DNA of 64,000 nucleotides from an uncultured Caulobacterales bacterium (GCA_903840435.1 CAIMFV010000017.1:1-64000); one strand, 5' to 3'; shown: positions 46,574-58,022, counted from the first letter of the stretch. The notes: a model not told the origin generated them from the sequence alone. Numbers and translations are program-made.

Positions 46574-47580
46574 AACTCTCCACGCCGCGATGGTGGTATA
46601 GCCGGACCCCGCCGCCCGCTTGGGCGCGGCTTGTGCTGGCGCCCGCCGCACGTCTCTTCGCCACCCTGACCGCGAGGCGCCTGCGCACGACCGTTCCTGT
46701 CCGCGTGGGGGCGTTTGTCATTTCGGTGGGCAATCTCACCGTCGGAGGGGCTGGAAAGACGCCTGTCGCGCGTGAGCTCGCCCGGCTCCTGTCCGCGCAA
46801 GGTGTCGCGGTAAGCGTGCTGTCGCGGGGCTATGGCGGGTCTGAGCCAGGTCCGCTGCGGGTCGATCCGCAGCGTCACACCGCCGCCGAGGTTGGCGACG
46901 AGCCCTTGATGTTGAGTGCCGATCTACCCGTCATTATTGCCCGTGACCGCGTGGCGGGCGCAGAGGCAGCGGTCAAGGCCGGTGCGCGCGTTGTGGTGCT
47001 CGACGACGCGCACCAAAATCCGGCTCTGGTTAAGGACCTCTCGATCATCGTTGTCGACGGCGAAAGCCGCGACGGCGAGTGGCCTTTTGGCCATGGCGAT
47101 ATCTGTCCTTTGGGACCGCTGCGCGAACCTTTTGCGGTTGGCTTAGCGCGGGCTGATCTGGTGGTTGTGGTTTTGCCGGTTGGCCTTGATACCCTCGACG
47201 ACACCTTGCGCCAGGCCTTATCTGCCAAGCCCATCGCTGTGGCCCGCCTGCATCCCAATCGGCCCGCCAATGATCAACCGGTGCTGGGATTTGCCGGCGT
47301 GGCCAAGCCCTGGAAGGTCGAACGGGCCTTAAGAGCGGCAGGCTGGCCGCTGGTCGGATTTCACGCCTTCGCCGACCACAGGCCATATGGTGCCCGTGAG
47401 TTGAAGGCCTTGCAGGCTGAAGCCGCCAAGGGCGGTGCGATCCTTGCCACCACGGAAAAAGACCTTGCCCGCCTGCCACCCGCCTTCCGCGATCAGGTTG
47501 AGGTTTTCACCATCGCTTTGCGTTTTGACGATGAGGCCCAAGTCCTCGCCGCCGTAAAGGGCGCGCTGTCTTCGTCCTAA
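46570..47580 (+). CDS. lpxK: Tetraacyldisaccharide 4'-kinase
   Basis: 336 aa from GTG 46570. Phosphorylates the lipid A disaccharide at the 4' position. Seen: PRWWYSRTPPPAWARLVLAP at the N-terminus, the P-loop ISVGNLTVGGAGKTPVAREL near 50, VLSRGYGGSEPG near 80, VVLDDAHQNPALVKDLSIIV near 142 (usual DDGxQN is DDAHQN), GDICPLGPLREP near 175 and FAGVAKPWKVERAL. It closes the four-gene envelope operon. Confidence 0.95.
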   Translation: MKLSTPRWWYSRTPPPAWARLVLAPAARLFATLTARRLRTTVPVRVGAFVISVGNLTVGGAGKTPVARELARLLSAQGVAVSVLSRGYGGSEPGPLRVDPQRHTAAEVGDEPLMLSADLPVIIARDRVAGAEAAVKAGARVVVLDDAHQNPALVKDLSIIVVDGESRDGEWPFGHGDICPLGPLREPFAVGLARADLVVVVLPVGLDTLDDTLRQALSAKPIAVARLHPNRPANDQPVLGFAGVAKPWKVERALRAAGWPLVGFHAFADHRPYGARELKALQAEAAKGGAILATTEKDLARLPPAFRDQVEVFTIALRFDDEAQVLAAVKGALSSS

Positions 47581-47712
47581 TCATCCAGGCTTCGACCTCC
47601 CTGCCAAATTCATCCCGTTGCGAGCGAAAGTTTTAAGGACCTCGGGCGGAAGCTTGGCAAACGGGTCGCGGTTTCGTGATGGGATCGAACACGGATGAAG
47701 TGATCCGTCCGC

Positions 47713-47741
47713 TTGACAGGACTTCCCGATAGGACCTGCAT
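47713..47741 (+). promoter_or_regulatory. Possible housekeeping promoter of hpf
   Basis: CTTGACAG contains a good -35 element (TTGACA, 47713-47718). A weak -10 candidate (CTGCAT) follows at a 17-base spacing. It lies about 40 bases upstream of the hpf ATG in the 196-base gap after lpxK. The -35 is convincing, the -10 is not. Confidence 0.3.
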
Positions 47742-47776
47742 GGGGCGTCGCGCGTCTGATCCCGAAGGAGAGACTT

Positions 47777-48475
47777 ATGAACACTTCCATCTCCACCGCA
47801 GCCATGAATATTCAAGTCGCGGGTCGCCAGGTCGACCTTGGAGACGCCTTGCGCACCCGAATTTCGGAGGAGTTGCAAGCCAGCGTCGGCAAGTTTTTTG
47901 ATCGTGGCGGCTCGGCGGAAGTGACTGTGGTCAAGGATCGTTACGCCTTCCATGTCGATATTGTGCTGCACTTGGCGTCTGGCCAGCAGTTGGTGGCCAA
48001 GGGTCCGGGGGGGGATGCGCACTCGGCGTTTTCCGCCGCGCTCGACAAGATCGAGGGGCGGATCCGCCGCTATAAGCGGCGCTTAAAAAACCATCATGGT
48101 GCGCCGTCGCCAAAGGCCGAGACCGCGGCCTTAGTCGTGTTGCGCGCGCCCGACGACAATGACGACACGTTTGAAGATGATTGGGGGGCGGATGGCTCGG
48201 CCGGGGATGGCGCGCCTCAAGCGGCGATTATTGCCGAAACCGAGGCACAATTGAAAACCATGACCGTTTCGATGGCGGTGATGGAGCTCGATCTGACCGG
48301 CCTGCCGGTGGTGCTATTTCGCAATGCCGGACATGGCGGCATGTCAGCGGTCTATCGCAGACCGGATGGCAATATTGGTTGGATTGATCCAGAGCGCACA
48401 GGCGCGCTGGGCGCCGCAGCGCTCGGAAAACGGGCGTCGAATGGTGCCTCTCCGTCCTTGTCGCTCAGACCTTGA
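47777..48475 (+). CDS. hpf: Ribosome hibernation promoting factor, long form
   Basis: 232 aa from ATG 47777, with GAAGGAGA eight bases upstream. The N-terminal domain (1-115) has MNIQVAGRQVDLGDALRTRI and YAFHVDIVLHLASGQQLVAK, the S30AE/YfiA fold that fills the decoding site of idle ribosomes. A linker follows, and the C-terminal dimerisation domain (about 165-225) has MAVMELDLTGLPVVLFRNA and GGMSAVYRRPDGNIGWIDP. In many proteobacteria hpf lies between rpoN and ptsN; here ptsN follows, but rpoN is not immediately upstream. Confidence 0.96.
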   Translation: MNTSISTAAMNIQVAGRQVDLGDALRTRISEELQASVGKFFDRGGSAEVTVVKDRYAFHVDIVLHLASGQQLVAKGPGGDAHSAFSAALDKIEGRIRRYKRRLKNHHGAPSPKAETAALVVLRAPDDNDDTFEDDWGADGSAGDGAPQAAIIAETEAQLKTMTVSMAVMELDLTGLPVVLFRNAGHGGMSAVYRRPDGNIGWIDPERTGALGAAALGKRASNGASPSLSLRP

Positions 48476-48599
48476 TCAGGCACGCCACATTTTCGTGATC
48501 AGCGGCGCGCGTGCTTGCGGAATCGGCGCGGAGTCGTAAGGAGTGCGCCGCTGGCCGCGCGTCGGGCTTGCGAAACGAAATTGAGTTCGAGAAACACAG

Positions 48600-49064
48600 A
48601 TGGACATCGGCGCCTGGCTCGAAAAGAGCGCCATTCTGCCTAAGGCTCATGCGGACGGAAAACGTCACGCTCTGGCCTTGACCGCCGAGATCGCCGCCCG
48701 CGCTTTTGGCCTTGAAGCGGCCAGCGTCTTTGACGCTCTGTGCGAGCGTGAAGCCTTGGGATCAACCGGCGTCGGCTATGGCGTCGCTGTGCCCCATGCA
48801 CGGTTGAGCGGCTTGGACGGTATGCGGGCTGTGTTTGTGCGCCTGGATGCGCCGATTGAATTTGGCTCGGTCGATGATCAACCCGTCGATCTGATCTTTG
48901 CCCTCTTTGCCCCGCCCGGTGCCGATAGCGAGCATTTGCGGTCGTTGGCGCGGGTGTCGCGGCGTCTTCGCCAGCCTGAGCTGCGCGAGCAGCTGCGCAA
49001 GGCCCATTCGGCCGATAGCCTCCATGCCCTCTTGGTGCGCGACCAGACCTCGTCTGCGGCCTGA
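48600..49064 (+). CDS. ptsN: PTS nitrogen regulatory IIA protein
   Basis: 154 aa. EIIA-Ntr of the nitrogen phosphotransferase system, which receives phosphate from NPr and regulates potassium transport and stress responses in the cytosol. The phosphorylated histidine is in [18 protein letters not shown] near residue 65. Other landmarks: [14 protein letters not shown] near 45, [20 protein letters not shown] near 90 and [20 protein letters not shown] near 115. It lies 124 bases after hpf and just before thiE. Confidence 0.95.
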   Translation: MDIGAWLEKSAILPKAHADGKRHALALTAEIAARAFGLEAASVFDALCEREALGSTGVGYGVAVPHARLSGLDGMRAVFVRLDAPIEFGSVDDQPVDLIFALFAPPGADSEHLRSLARVSRRLRQPELREQLRKAHSADSLHALLVRDQTSSAA

Positions 49065-49072
49065 GCCGGACC

Positions 49073-49741
49073 ATGGCTGACATCCGACGTGAGCCCTGTC
49101 GGCTTTATCTGATCACCCCGCCGCAGATCCTGGACCTTGCCACCTTCGCGCGCCAGCTCGATGCGGGATTGGCCGCAGGCGACGTTGCCGCCTTGCAGCT
49201 TCGCTTGAAGGGCGTTGCGGACGCAGAGATCGCTGCTGCGGTCGCGGCCCTGACGCCGGTGGTGCGGGCCCATAATGTCGCGCTGATCCTCAATGACCGC
49301 CCAGACCTTGCCGCCGCGCTTGACTGTGATGGGGTGCATGTGGGCCAGTCGGACGCAAGTTGTGCGCAGGCGAGACGCCTTGTCGGGAAGGACCGCACCG
49401 TCGGCGTCACCTGTCATGACAGTCGGCATCTGGCCATGGAAGCGGCGGAAGCTGGCGCTGACTATGTGGCGTTTGGCGCGTTTTTTGAAACTTCCACCAA
49501 AGAGGCTGTCACCCGCGCCGATCCAGAGTTGCTGACGATTTGGCAGGAAACCATGCAAACGCCTTGCGTGGCAATCGGCGGCATCACCGTGGCGCGCGCC
49601 GCAGACCTTGCCCGAGCGGGCGCCGACTTCATCGCCGTGTCGGCAGGCGTTTTTAGCCATCCCGATGGCATGGCATCGGCCATTGCCGCTTTTGACCACG
49701 AGCTGAAGGCGGCGTTCACGGTCGTTGCGTCGGGCGTCTAG
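49073..49741 (+). CDS. thiE: Thiamine phosphate synthase family protein
   Basis: 222 aa. TIM barrel with ThiE landmarks: [11 protein letters not shown] at the start, ALQLRLKGV near 45 (usual LR-x-K), [20 protein letters not shown] near 75-95, [20 protein letters not shown] near 110, [16 protein letters not shown] near 130, [19 protein letters not shown] near 165. It should join HMP-pyrophosphate and thiazole phosphate. The pyrophosphate-loop QLRLKG differs slightly from the common QLREK, but close alphaproteobacterial homologues show the same. The gene starts nine bases after ptsN. Confidence 0.85.
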   Translation: MADIRREPCRLYLITPPQILDLATFARQLDAGLAAGDVAALQLRLKGVADAEIAAAVAALTPVVRAHNVALILNDRPDLAAALDCDGVHVGQSDASCAQARRLVGKDRTVGVTCHDSRHLAMEAAEAGADYVAFGAFFETSTKEAVTRADPELLTIWQETMQTPCVAIGGITVARAADLARAGADFIAVSAGVFSHPDGMASAIAAFDHELKAAFTVVASGV

Positions 49742-49779
49742 GCATCTCGCGGCAAACCCTGAACTGAGGCGTTGAGACC

Positions 49780-49794
49780 CTAACTTCTCTTTAA
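49780..49794 (+). promoter_or_regulatory. CtrA-like site upstream of divL
   Basis: CTAA, seven bases, then TTAA: one mismatch to TTAA-N7-TTAA. It lies 77-91 bases upstream of the divL start in the 129-base gap after thiE. Chance occurrence cannot be excluded. Confidence 0.3.
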
Positions 49795-49815
49795 TTCCGG
49801 TTTCCGAGGTGATGG

Positions 49816-49864
49816 TTTGTCTTTTCGGTAAATCCGGATTCCACTTTCCCCTGACAGACTCTAG
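49816..49864 (+). repeat. 49-bp dispersed motif, copy 2
   Basis: Gap-free match, 42 of 49 bases, to 32935-32983. Here it lies six bases upstream of the GTG start of divL. Its final CTAG runs into AGGATCGG, so the motif may overlap the ribosome binding site or the promoter. Confidence 0.75.
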
Positions 49865-49870
49865 GATCGG

Positions 49871-52246
49871 GTGATTCGCCCCAGAGTTCGGCGGCGCTTC
49901 ACGGATTTGTCGGAAATGGGCGGCTTCGATCCGGCCTTTTTTGCTGCGAGTGGCGGGACCAGTTTGGCTCTTGCGGCCTTGCTGTGGGCGCTCTCCCAGA
50001 GGCGGGAGTTCGCCGAACGCGCGGCAGGGGTAGCCGAAGAGGCTGCACGGCAAAAATCGCGCGCTGAGGCTGCGGAAGCCGCCGCTGACGCCTTTGACAG
50101 TGTCCTGATTGCCGTGAGGGGTGAAGAGGCGCGCGTCGCTGGCGGGGCGCATGGATTGGGCGCCTGTTTGGCGGTTCTGGGCCTGCCCCGTGAGGCGGCG
50201 GCAGAGGCTATTTTGACCGCCCTGCGGGCCGACCCCAACCACGCCGCGCGGCTGGAAGCCCTGACCGAACGGGGCGAGCCTTGTGATTTCGAAGTGGCGG
50301 GCGAGGCTGAACCCGGAATTCGGCGGACCTTGACTGTCGAGGGCAGGGTCTCTGGCGCTGTTGCCTGGTTAAGGCTTAGCCTTTCCGCCGCAGCGGGCCT
50401 GCCATCCGCCGCTCGGTTTGCGGCATTTTTGGATGGGCTGTCGCATCCGACCTGGATCTTAGGAGCTGGAGAGCGGCTCGTCTGGGCGAACCGCGCCTGG
50501 TTGAAAGCGACTGAGGCCCGCAGCATTGAGCAGGCGGTCATGGCGGGGCTCGTCCTTGATCGTGGCGTCGAACAGGTGGTGTCAGAGGCGGCCCATGCAG
50601 GCGAAGCGCGGTCACTGGTGCGCTGGGTCAGCCTGAACGGACGGCGTCAAGCGGTACAGGTTGCAGCTACGCCTTTGGAAGGCGGCGGCGCGGCGGCTAT
50701 CGCGCTGGACGCCTCAGAAGCCGAGGATATTCGCGAAAAGCTCCGCCGCCATACAGAGGCACACGACCAGACCCTGAACCGCTTGGCCGATGCGGTGGCA
50801 ATTTTTGGCGCCGACAAGCGCTTATCGTTCCACAATACGGCCTTTGCCGAGTTGTGGGGCCTCGAACCGGCTTGGCTGGCGGACAAGCCCACCCATGGCG
50901 AGGTTTTGGATCGGTTGCGCCAAAGGCGCCGCCTGCCGGAAACCGTCGACTATGCGGCTTGGAAGGTGAAAGAGCTTGCCCATTATGAAGCGCTCGACGC
51001 CGCACCGGATGAGCTTTGGACCTTGCCGGACGGACGCACCCTTCGGGTCGCACGCCAGCCCCACCCACTGGGCGGGCTCTTAATCCTCTATGCCGATATC
51101 ACCGGCGAAATTCGCCTCAGGGCGCAGTACAATGCTCAAGCCCAGGTCCAGCAAGCGACACTCGATAAGCTGAACGATGCGGTGGCGGTGTTTGGCTCCG
51201 ACGGACGCCTGCGGCTGCACAATGAGGCCTTTGAGCGCTTCTGGCGTTTGGACGTCGCCGACATGATCGAGGCCGCCGATTTTGATCGGATCGCCGAGCT
51301 TTGCCTGCCCCTGGTGCACGACCGCAGTTTTTGGCGTGAGCTCAAGGCGCGCGTCGCCGATCCCGACCCGCAGGCGCGGGCGCCGATCACGGGTGAAATT
51401 CGGATGGCCGATCGCCGATTCGTCGCCTATCAGACGCGGCCCCTGCCGGACGGGGCGACCTTGATCGCCTTTTCCGACATTACCGCCACCCGCGAATTGG
51501 AAAACGCGGTTGAGGAACGCTCCGCGGCCCTGGAAGAGGCGCAACGGCTGAAGCGCGATTTTGTCGGCAATGTCTCCTATGAATTGCGCACGCCTCTGAC
51601 CACCATCATCGGTTATGCCGAACTGCTTGAGACCATGCCCGATCTCGCCCAAGCGCGAATTCGCCAACACTTGAGCTCGGTTCGCGCCGCAGCCGAGCAA
51701 CTCGCCCGCTCCATTGACGACGTCTTAGACATGGCCCAGATCGACGCCAATGAAATGGCCCTGTCGCTTGGCGATGTCTATGTGCGCGAGCTCTTAGAGC
51801 GGGCGGTGGCCAATGCCAAGCGCTTGGCCGAGGCGGGCGGGGTGAAGCTCGTGCTCGACGACGAGGCCGATGTCGGCGTCATTCGCGCCGATGCGCGGCG
51901 GCTATTGCAAGCCCTCGATCATCTGGTCGACGCTGCCATTCGCACCACGCCGACTGGCGGGGAGGTGAGGCTGATCGCCTCGCGCGATGCGGGCGAGCTC
52001 AAGCTGTCGGTCGCCGATACCGGGCGGGGCATCCCCTATCATATCCAAGCCCATATTTTTGATCGTTTTGTCGGTCGGGACCGGGGCGGGGCGGGGCTTG
52101 GGCTGGCGCTCGTCAAGGCGCTGGTGGAACTGCACGGCGGTTGGGTTGCCTTGGAAAGTGCGCCCGGAGAAGGCTCAACCTTCACCTGTCATCTGCCCGA
52201 AAATGCCGATGGCGCCTCAGCCCATCCGGAATTGAGTTTCGGCTAG
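49871..52246 (+). CDS. divL: DivL: PAS-containing histidine-kinase homologue with tyrosine at the phospho-site
   Basis: 791 aa from GTG 49871 (ATG 49916 would remove 15 residues). One membrane helix near the N-terminus (SGGTSLALAALLWALS), then a series of PAS-like domains (SHPTWILGAGERLVWANRAW near 190, AVAIFGADKRLSFHNTAFAE near 305, AVAVFGSDGRLRLHNEAFER near 440). The dimerisation helix reads FVGNVSYELRTPLTTIIGYA, with Tyr570 where kinases have His. The ATPase lobe has VADTGRGIPYHI and GGAGLGLALVKALVELHGGW. In Caulobacter, DivL has this tyrosine and controls CckA, and so CtrA, together with DivK. The same role here is inferred from the diagnostic tyrosine and architecture. Confidence 0.92.
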   Translation: MIRPRVRRRFTDLSEMGGFDPAFFAASGGTSLALAALLWALSQRREFAERAAGVAEEAARQKSRAEAAEAAADAFDSVLIAVRGEEARVAGGAHGLGACLAVLGLPREAAAEAILTALRADPNHAARLEALTERGEPCDFEVAGEAEPGIRRTLTVEGRVSGAVAWLRLSLSAAAGLPSAARFAAFLDGLSHPTWILGAGERLVWANRAWLKATEARSIEQAVMAGLVLDRGVEQVVSEAAHAGEARSLVRWVSLNGRRQAVQVAATPLEGGGAAAIALDASEAEDIREKLRRHTEAHDQTLNRLADAVAIFGADKRLSFHNTAFAELWGLEPAWLADKPTHGEVLDRLRQRRRLPETVDYAAWKVKELAHYEALDAAPDELWTLPDGRTLRVARQPHPLGGLLILYADITGEIRLRAQYNAQAQVQQATLDKLNDAVAVFGSDGRLRLHNEAFERFWRLDVADMIEAADFDRIAELCLPLVHDRSFWRELKARVADPDPQARAPITGEIRMADRRFVAYQTRPLPDGATLIAFSDITATRELENAVEERSAALEEAQRLKRDFVGNVSYELRTPLTTIIGYAELLETMPDLAQARIRQHLSSVRAAAEQLARSIDDVLDMAQIDANEMALSLGDVYVRELLERAVANAKRLAEAGGVKLVLDDEADVGVIRADARRLLQALDHLVDAAIRTTPTGGEVRLIASRDAGELKLSVADTGRGIPYHIQAHIFDRFVGRDRGGAGLGLALVKALVELHGGWVALESAPGEGSTFTCHLPENADGASAHPELSFG

Positions 52247-52335
52247 GGACACGAGAGCCCGTCGCAAGAACCGGGTCGATACGGGTGCCGCTTTTTGCAA
52301 CATGCGAGACAAGCTTGCCTTGTTGGAGCCTTCCC

Positions 52336-52803
52336 ATGTCCTTTGTCGTTATGGGCCTCGACCCGCAACCCTTTGTGCCGCTCTATGGTCTTTCGGATGC
52401 CGCCCTGGCTGCTCACGGCGCCCGCCGCTACGTGGCCGATGTTTGTCCCGGGTTTCCAGATCGGATCGAGGTGCGCGATGCCCAGCCCGGCGAAAGTCTG
52501 ATCCTCATCAATTTCGAACATCAGCCCGCCGAGACGCCGTACCGGTCGCGCCACGCCATATTTGTTCGCGAGGGTGCGCAGACCGCCTGTCGGATGATTG
52601 ACGCCATTCCGGAACCGCTGGCCGTGCGACCCATCTCGCTGCGCGCTTTCGACGCCGCCCACGAAATGGTCGATGCTGATCTTGTCGATGGGCGCGATCT
52701 CGTGCCCTTGATTGAAAAGATGTTGGCCAATCCCGGCATTGCCTACCTCCACGCCCACTATGCCAAACGCGGCTGTTATGCCGCGCGGATCGAGCGGTTC
52801 TAG
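52336..52803 (+). CDS. DUF1203 family protein
   Basis: 155 aa from ATG 52336. DUF1203 features: ARRYVADVCPGFPDRIEVRD near 30, ILINFEHQPAETPYRSRHAI near 65, FVREGAQTA and MLANPGIAYLHAHYAKRGCY near 140. The repeated His/Cys residues are conserved in the family. Small cytosolic protein of unknown reaction. It sits 89 bases after divL and converges with the hydrolase gene. Confidence 0.85.
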   Translation: MSFVVMGLDPQPFVPLYGLSDAALAAHGARRYVADVCPGFPDRIEVRDAQPGESLILINFEHQPAETPYRSRHAIFVREGAQTACRMIDAIPEPLAVRPISLRAFDAAHEMVDADLVDGRDLVPLIEKMLANPGIAYLHAHYAKRGCYAARIERF

Positions 52804-52805
52804 CC

Positions 52806-54746
<1,941 letters not shown>

Positions 54747-55451
54747 GTGGTGACGCGCCCCCACACCGTCCGCTGGGGCGCGCCAGCCCGACGGACGCCC
54801 GTGTGCGGGCGTCCAGGCGCCTTGCGTCTGGGCTATGACTTGAAACCTGGCATGAAGGTTGGCCTGTTTGGCGGGTCCTTCAACCCGGCCCATAGCGGCC
54901 ATCGCCATGTGGCTCAAACTGCGCTTCGACGGTTGAAACTTGATCGCATTATCTGGCTGGTCTCGCCGCAAAACCCGCTGAAGTCCGACGCTGAGACACG
55001 TCCCCTGAGCGACCGGCTCGCTGAAACCAAACGCCTTGCCGGGCGCGGGGATATTGTCGCAGATTCCGAGAGCCGATTAGAAGCCGTCTATACGATCGAC
55101 ACTGTGCGGATCTTGCAGGCGCGCTATCCTGGGGTGCGGTTCGTCTGGATCATGGGCGCTGACAATCTGGCCGGCTTTCATCGCTGGCGCGGCTGGACAG
55201 ACCTGTTTCGCGCCTTGCCGATTGCCGTGGTGGCGAGACCCACAGCCTTGCTCCGCAGCCGCCTTGGACCTGCTGCCCGGCGCTTTCCCCATGCGAGGCT
55301 TCCGTCGCGGGCTGCCGCCCTGTTGCCAAGTGCCACGCCGCCCGCGTGGATATTCCTGCGCGGTCCCTTAAACGCCGCCTCTTCCACCGCGCTGCGCGCC
55401 GAACGGCTCGACCAAGGGCTGGCTTTTCCGTCGCAGGCCAAACCGCTATAG
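54747..55451 (+). CDS. nadD: Nicotinate-nucleotide adenylyltransferase
   Basis: Up to 234 aa. Adenylates nicotinate mononucleotide in NAD synthesis. Family motifs: VGLFGGSFNPAHSGHRHVAQ near residue 38 (ATP-binding GSFNPxHxGH), IIWLVSPQNPLK near 68, VWIMGADNLAGFHRWRGW near 133, LRGPLNAASSTALRAE near 205 (S-S-T-x-R). The first 35 codons are not typical: the frame opens with GTG GTG directly after the obg stop, and the true start may be a later TTG near 54820 or the ATG at 54852. Confidence 0.93.
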   Translation: MVTRPHTVRWGAPARRTPVCGRPGALRLGYDLKPGMKVGLFGGSFNPAHSGHRHVAQTALRRLKLDRIIWLVSPQNPLKSDAETRPLSDRLAETKRLAGRGDIVADSESRLEAVYTIDTVRILQARYPGVRFVWIMGADNLAGFHRWRGWTDLFRALPIAVVARPTALLRSRLGPAARRFPHARLPSRAAALLPSATPPAWIFLRGPLNAASSTALRAERLDQGLAFPSQAKPL

Positions 55452-55547
55452 ACCGAATAAGGACGGGCGTTTTACAAGGGGCCCGCGCTGCAAAAATTCC
55501 TCGCCACATTAGGGTGGCGCCGACCCGAAGACAAAGGCTGAACACGG

Positions 55548-56759
55548 ATGTCCAAGATCAAAGTCGCCAATCCGGTCGTCGATATCGACGGCGACGAAAT
55601 GACCCGCATCATTTGGAAATTGATCAAGGACAAGCTGATTTTTCCCTATCTCGACATCAATCTCGACTATTATGATCTGGGCGTTGAGCATCGCGACGCC
55701 ACTGGCGATCAGGTGACCATCGATTCCGCCAATGCGATCAAAAAATACGGCGTTGGCGTCAAGTGCGCCACCATCACGCCCGACGAGGCGAGGGTCAGCG
55801 AATTCAATCTGAAAAAGATGTGGAAGTCGCCGAACGGCACCATCCGCAACATTCTCGGTGGCGTGATTTTTCGTGAGCCGATCATTTGTAAGAATGTGCC
55901 CCGTCTTGTTCCCGGTTGGACCCAACCTATCGTGGTTGGCCGTCACGCCTTTGGCGACCAGTACAAGGCGACCGACTTTAAGGTTCCAGGCAAGGGCAAG
56001 CTGACTATTAAGTTCGAAGGCGAGGATGGACAGGTGATTGAGCACGAGGTGTTCGATTATCCCGGTCCGGGCGTTGCCATGGCCATGTACAATCTCGACG
56101 ATTCCATCCGGGACTTCGCCCGAGCCTCCATGGCCTTTGGTTTGGCGCGCAAATTCCCAGTTTATCTCTCAACCAAGAACACCATTTTGAAGGCCTATGA
56201 TGGGCGCTTCAAAGACATTTTCGCCGAGGTCTATGAGCAGGAATTCGCCGAAGCCTTCCGCGCCGCTGGTGTGACCTACGAACACCGCTTGATCGACGAT
56301 ATGGTCGCCTCGGCGCTCAAATGGTCGGGTGGCTTCGTCTGGGCCTGTAAGAACTATGATGGCGACGTGCAATCGGACACGGTCGCTCAAGGCTATGGCT
56401 CGCTTGGCCTGATGACCTCGGTGCTCCTGACGCCCGATGGTAAGACCATGGAGGCGGAAGCGGCCCACGGCACCGTCACCCGCCACTTCCGCCAATTCCA
56501 AAAGGGCGAACAGACCTCGACCAATTCGGTAGCATCGATCTTTGCTTGGACCCGGGGCCTCAGCCATCGCGCCAAGCTAGATGACAATGCCGCCTTGGCG
56601 AAGTTTGCCGAAACCTTAGAAAAAGTCACCGTCGATACGGTCGAGGCGGGCGACATGACCAAGGATCTGGCCCTGTTGGTCGGCGACCGCCAAGGCTGGC
56701 TGACCACTGAGGGCTTCCTCGACAAGGTCTCGGACAATCTCGAAAAGGCATTGGCTTAA
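55548..56759 (+). CDS. icd: Isocitrate dehydrogenase (NADP)
   Basis: 403 aa, the homodimeric eukaryote-like type common in alphaproteobacteria. TCA cycle: isocitrate to 2-oxoglutarate with NADPH. Seen: [20 protein letters not shown] at the N-terminus, [20 protein letters not shown] near 72, [20 protein letters not shown] near 90, [20 protein letters not shown] near 245 and [20 protein letters not shown] near 305. Standalone gene, 96 bases after nadD. Confidence 0.97.
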   Translation: MSKIKVANPVVDIDGDEMTRIIWKLIKDKLIFPYLDINLDYYDLGVEHRDATGDQVTIDSANAIKKYGVGVKCATITPDEARVSEFNLKKMWKSPNGTIRNILGGVIFREPIICKNVPRLVPGWTQPIVVGRHAFGDQYKATDFKVPGKGKLTIKFEGEDGQVIEHEVFDYPGPGVAMAMYNLDDSIRDFARASMAFGLARKFPVYLSTKNTILKAYDGRFKDIFAEVYEQEFAEAFRAAGVTYEHRLIDDMVASALKWSGGFVWACKNYDGDVQSDTVAQGYGSLGLMTSVLLTPDGKTMEAEAAHGTVTRHFRQFQKGEQTSTNSVASIFAWTRGLSHRAKLDDNAALAKFAETLEKVTVDTVEAGDMTKDLALLVGDRQGWLTTEGFLDKVSDNLEKALA

Positions 56760-56792
56760 GATGAAAGACCCGGTTGGCGGGCGGGCCTGGGA

Positions 56793-58022
56793 TCAGGTAT
56801 CCGCACCGCGCCGGGTCGAAATGCCGAAAGGACGGGCGGCGGGTCGACCCCATTGCGCCGCCGCCAGCTCCAGGCCACGTTTGAAGCGACCGACAAGGCG
56901 ACGGGCGCGCCAGTAAGGCGTTTCACCAAGCACCGATTTTCGGCCATTGATCGACCGCTTCAGGGCGAGAGCGTCGGCGGCGCATTTGTGCGGGTCGGCG
57001 TAGAATTGCGCAATCTTGTCTGACCCAAGGCCCGGTGTGGCAAACCACCGAGGCGCATAGATCTCGGTGAGCGCTTTCACGTCGGCAATCACCTTCGTCA
57101 TACCTGTGCCGGAGGCTGGGCAGACGGTTGCAAAGGCGTCGCCAATCACCACAACCCCATCTTGCGCAGGCGATTTCATCCGCTTGAGGTCGACGATGCG
57201 AATTTCAAACGGTCGTGTAACCACAGCCTCATGGAGTTTCGCGGCGATGTTCGGCATGGCGTGAGACAAGACCTTGATCGGGTCAGCTTTCAGTGCCGGC
57301 AGAAACCCCGCGTCGTCGGGATCAAAGGTAAAGATATTTAGGCGCAGTTCGTCGTCCATCGGAATGAAGCTGACATAGCTCAGCGCTGAGCCCGGGGGCG
57401 CCTCGACCACCTCGCCCGGCCCGTCATCGCTTTTGGCGAGGGAGAGGCCGACGCACACGGAGTGGCGGGGGCTGACAATTTCGTAGTCGAGATCAAGACC
57501 ACTATCGGCGCCCAGCCACGTCCCGCTCGCCACCACGACCAGTCGGCCAAAAACTGTCTCTCCGGTCGACAGGCGGACGCAAGGTCGCTCACGGTCGGGG
57601 TAGATGGCGTCGACCGCGGTGGGGGTGAAGGTGACGCTGCTCGGCCAGAGGTTCCACAGGGCGTCTAACCATGCCTCGTGGCGCGCGCCGCAATTGGAAA
57701 GGTCGTGAAGCTGATCTGGGCTTTGGCGCGTTGCAACCGCACCCCAATTGGCCTGTTCGAAGGCTTCCAAGGCACCGAGTTCACGCAGGCCCTCAATCTG
57801 ATCTTGGGTCAGTTTCTCGGCCCGAAAGGTCGGACGCGGATGCGAATGGCGGTCAAATATCCTTACCCCGTATCCCGCCCGCCCGAGGCGGAGGGCAGTC
57901 AGGGCCCCCGCCATTCCGGCGCCGACAATCAAGATCGGGTCTGCTTCACGCAAGGGCGAAACTCTTTCGCGCAGGCTGCAACGGACGCGGCGCCATGAGT
58001 TGGTGGCAGGCGCGTGCCACAC
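56793..58022 (-). CDS. FAD-dependent oxidoreductase/monooxygenase-like protein
   Basis: Up to 409 aa. GTG 58022 has AAAGGAG 12 bases upstream; a TTG at 57953 with AAAGAG would start just before the FAD fold. The Rossmann motif ILIVGAGMAGALTALRLGRA lies near 30-50, GRLVVVASGTW near 160 and the second FAD motif GVVVIGDAFATVCPASGTGM near 300. The sequence is of the PHBH/tryptophan-halogenase-like group. Substrate unknown. Convergent with icd, with an inverted repeat GACCCGG/CCGGGTC spanning 56767-56817. Confidence 0.78.
   Translation of the reverse strand: MWHAPATNSWRRVRCSLRERVSPLREADPILIVGAGMAGALTALRLGRAGYGVRIFDRHSHPRPTFRAEKLTQDQIEGLRELGALEAFEQANWGAVATRQSPDQLHDLSNCGARHEAWLDALWNLWPSSVTFTPTAVDAIYPDRERPCVRLSTGETVFGRLVVVASGTWLGADSGLDLDYEIVSPRHSVCVGLSLAKSDDGPGEVVEAPPGSALSYVSFIPMDDELRLNIFTFDPDDAGFLPALKADPIKVLSHAMPNIAAKLHEAVVTRPFEIRIVDLKRMKSPAQDGVVVIGDAFATVCPASGTGMTKVIADVKALTEIYAPRWFATPGLGSDKIAQFYADPHKCAADALALKRSINGRKSVLGETPYWRARRLVGRFKRGLELAAAQWGRPAARPFGISTRRGADT

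Noticed and set aside
56767-56817. GACCCGG/CCGGGTC inverted repeat after icd as a terminator
   Set aside because: The loop is about 37 bases, there is no T run, and one arm lies inside the flavoprotein gene.
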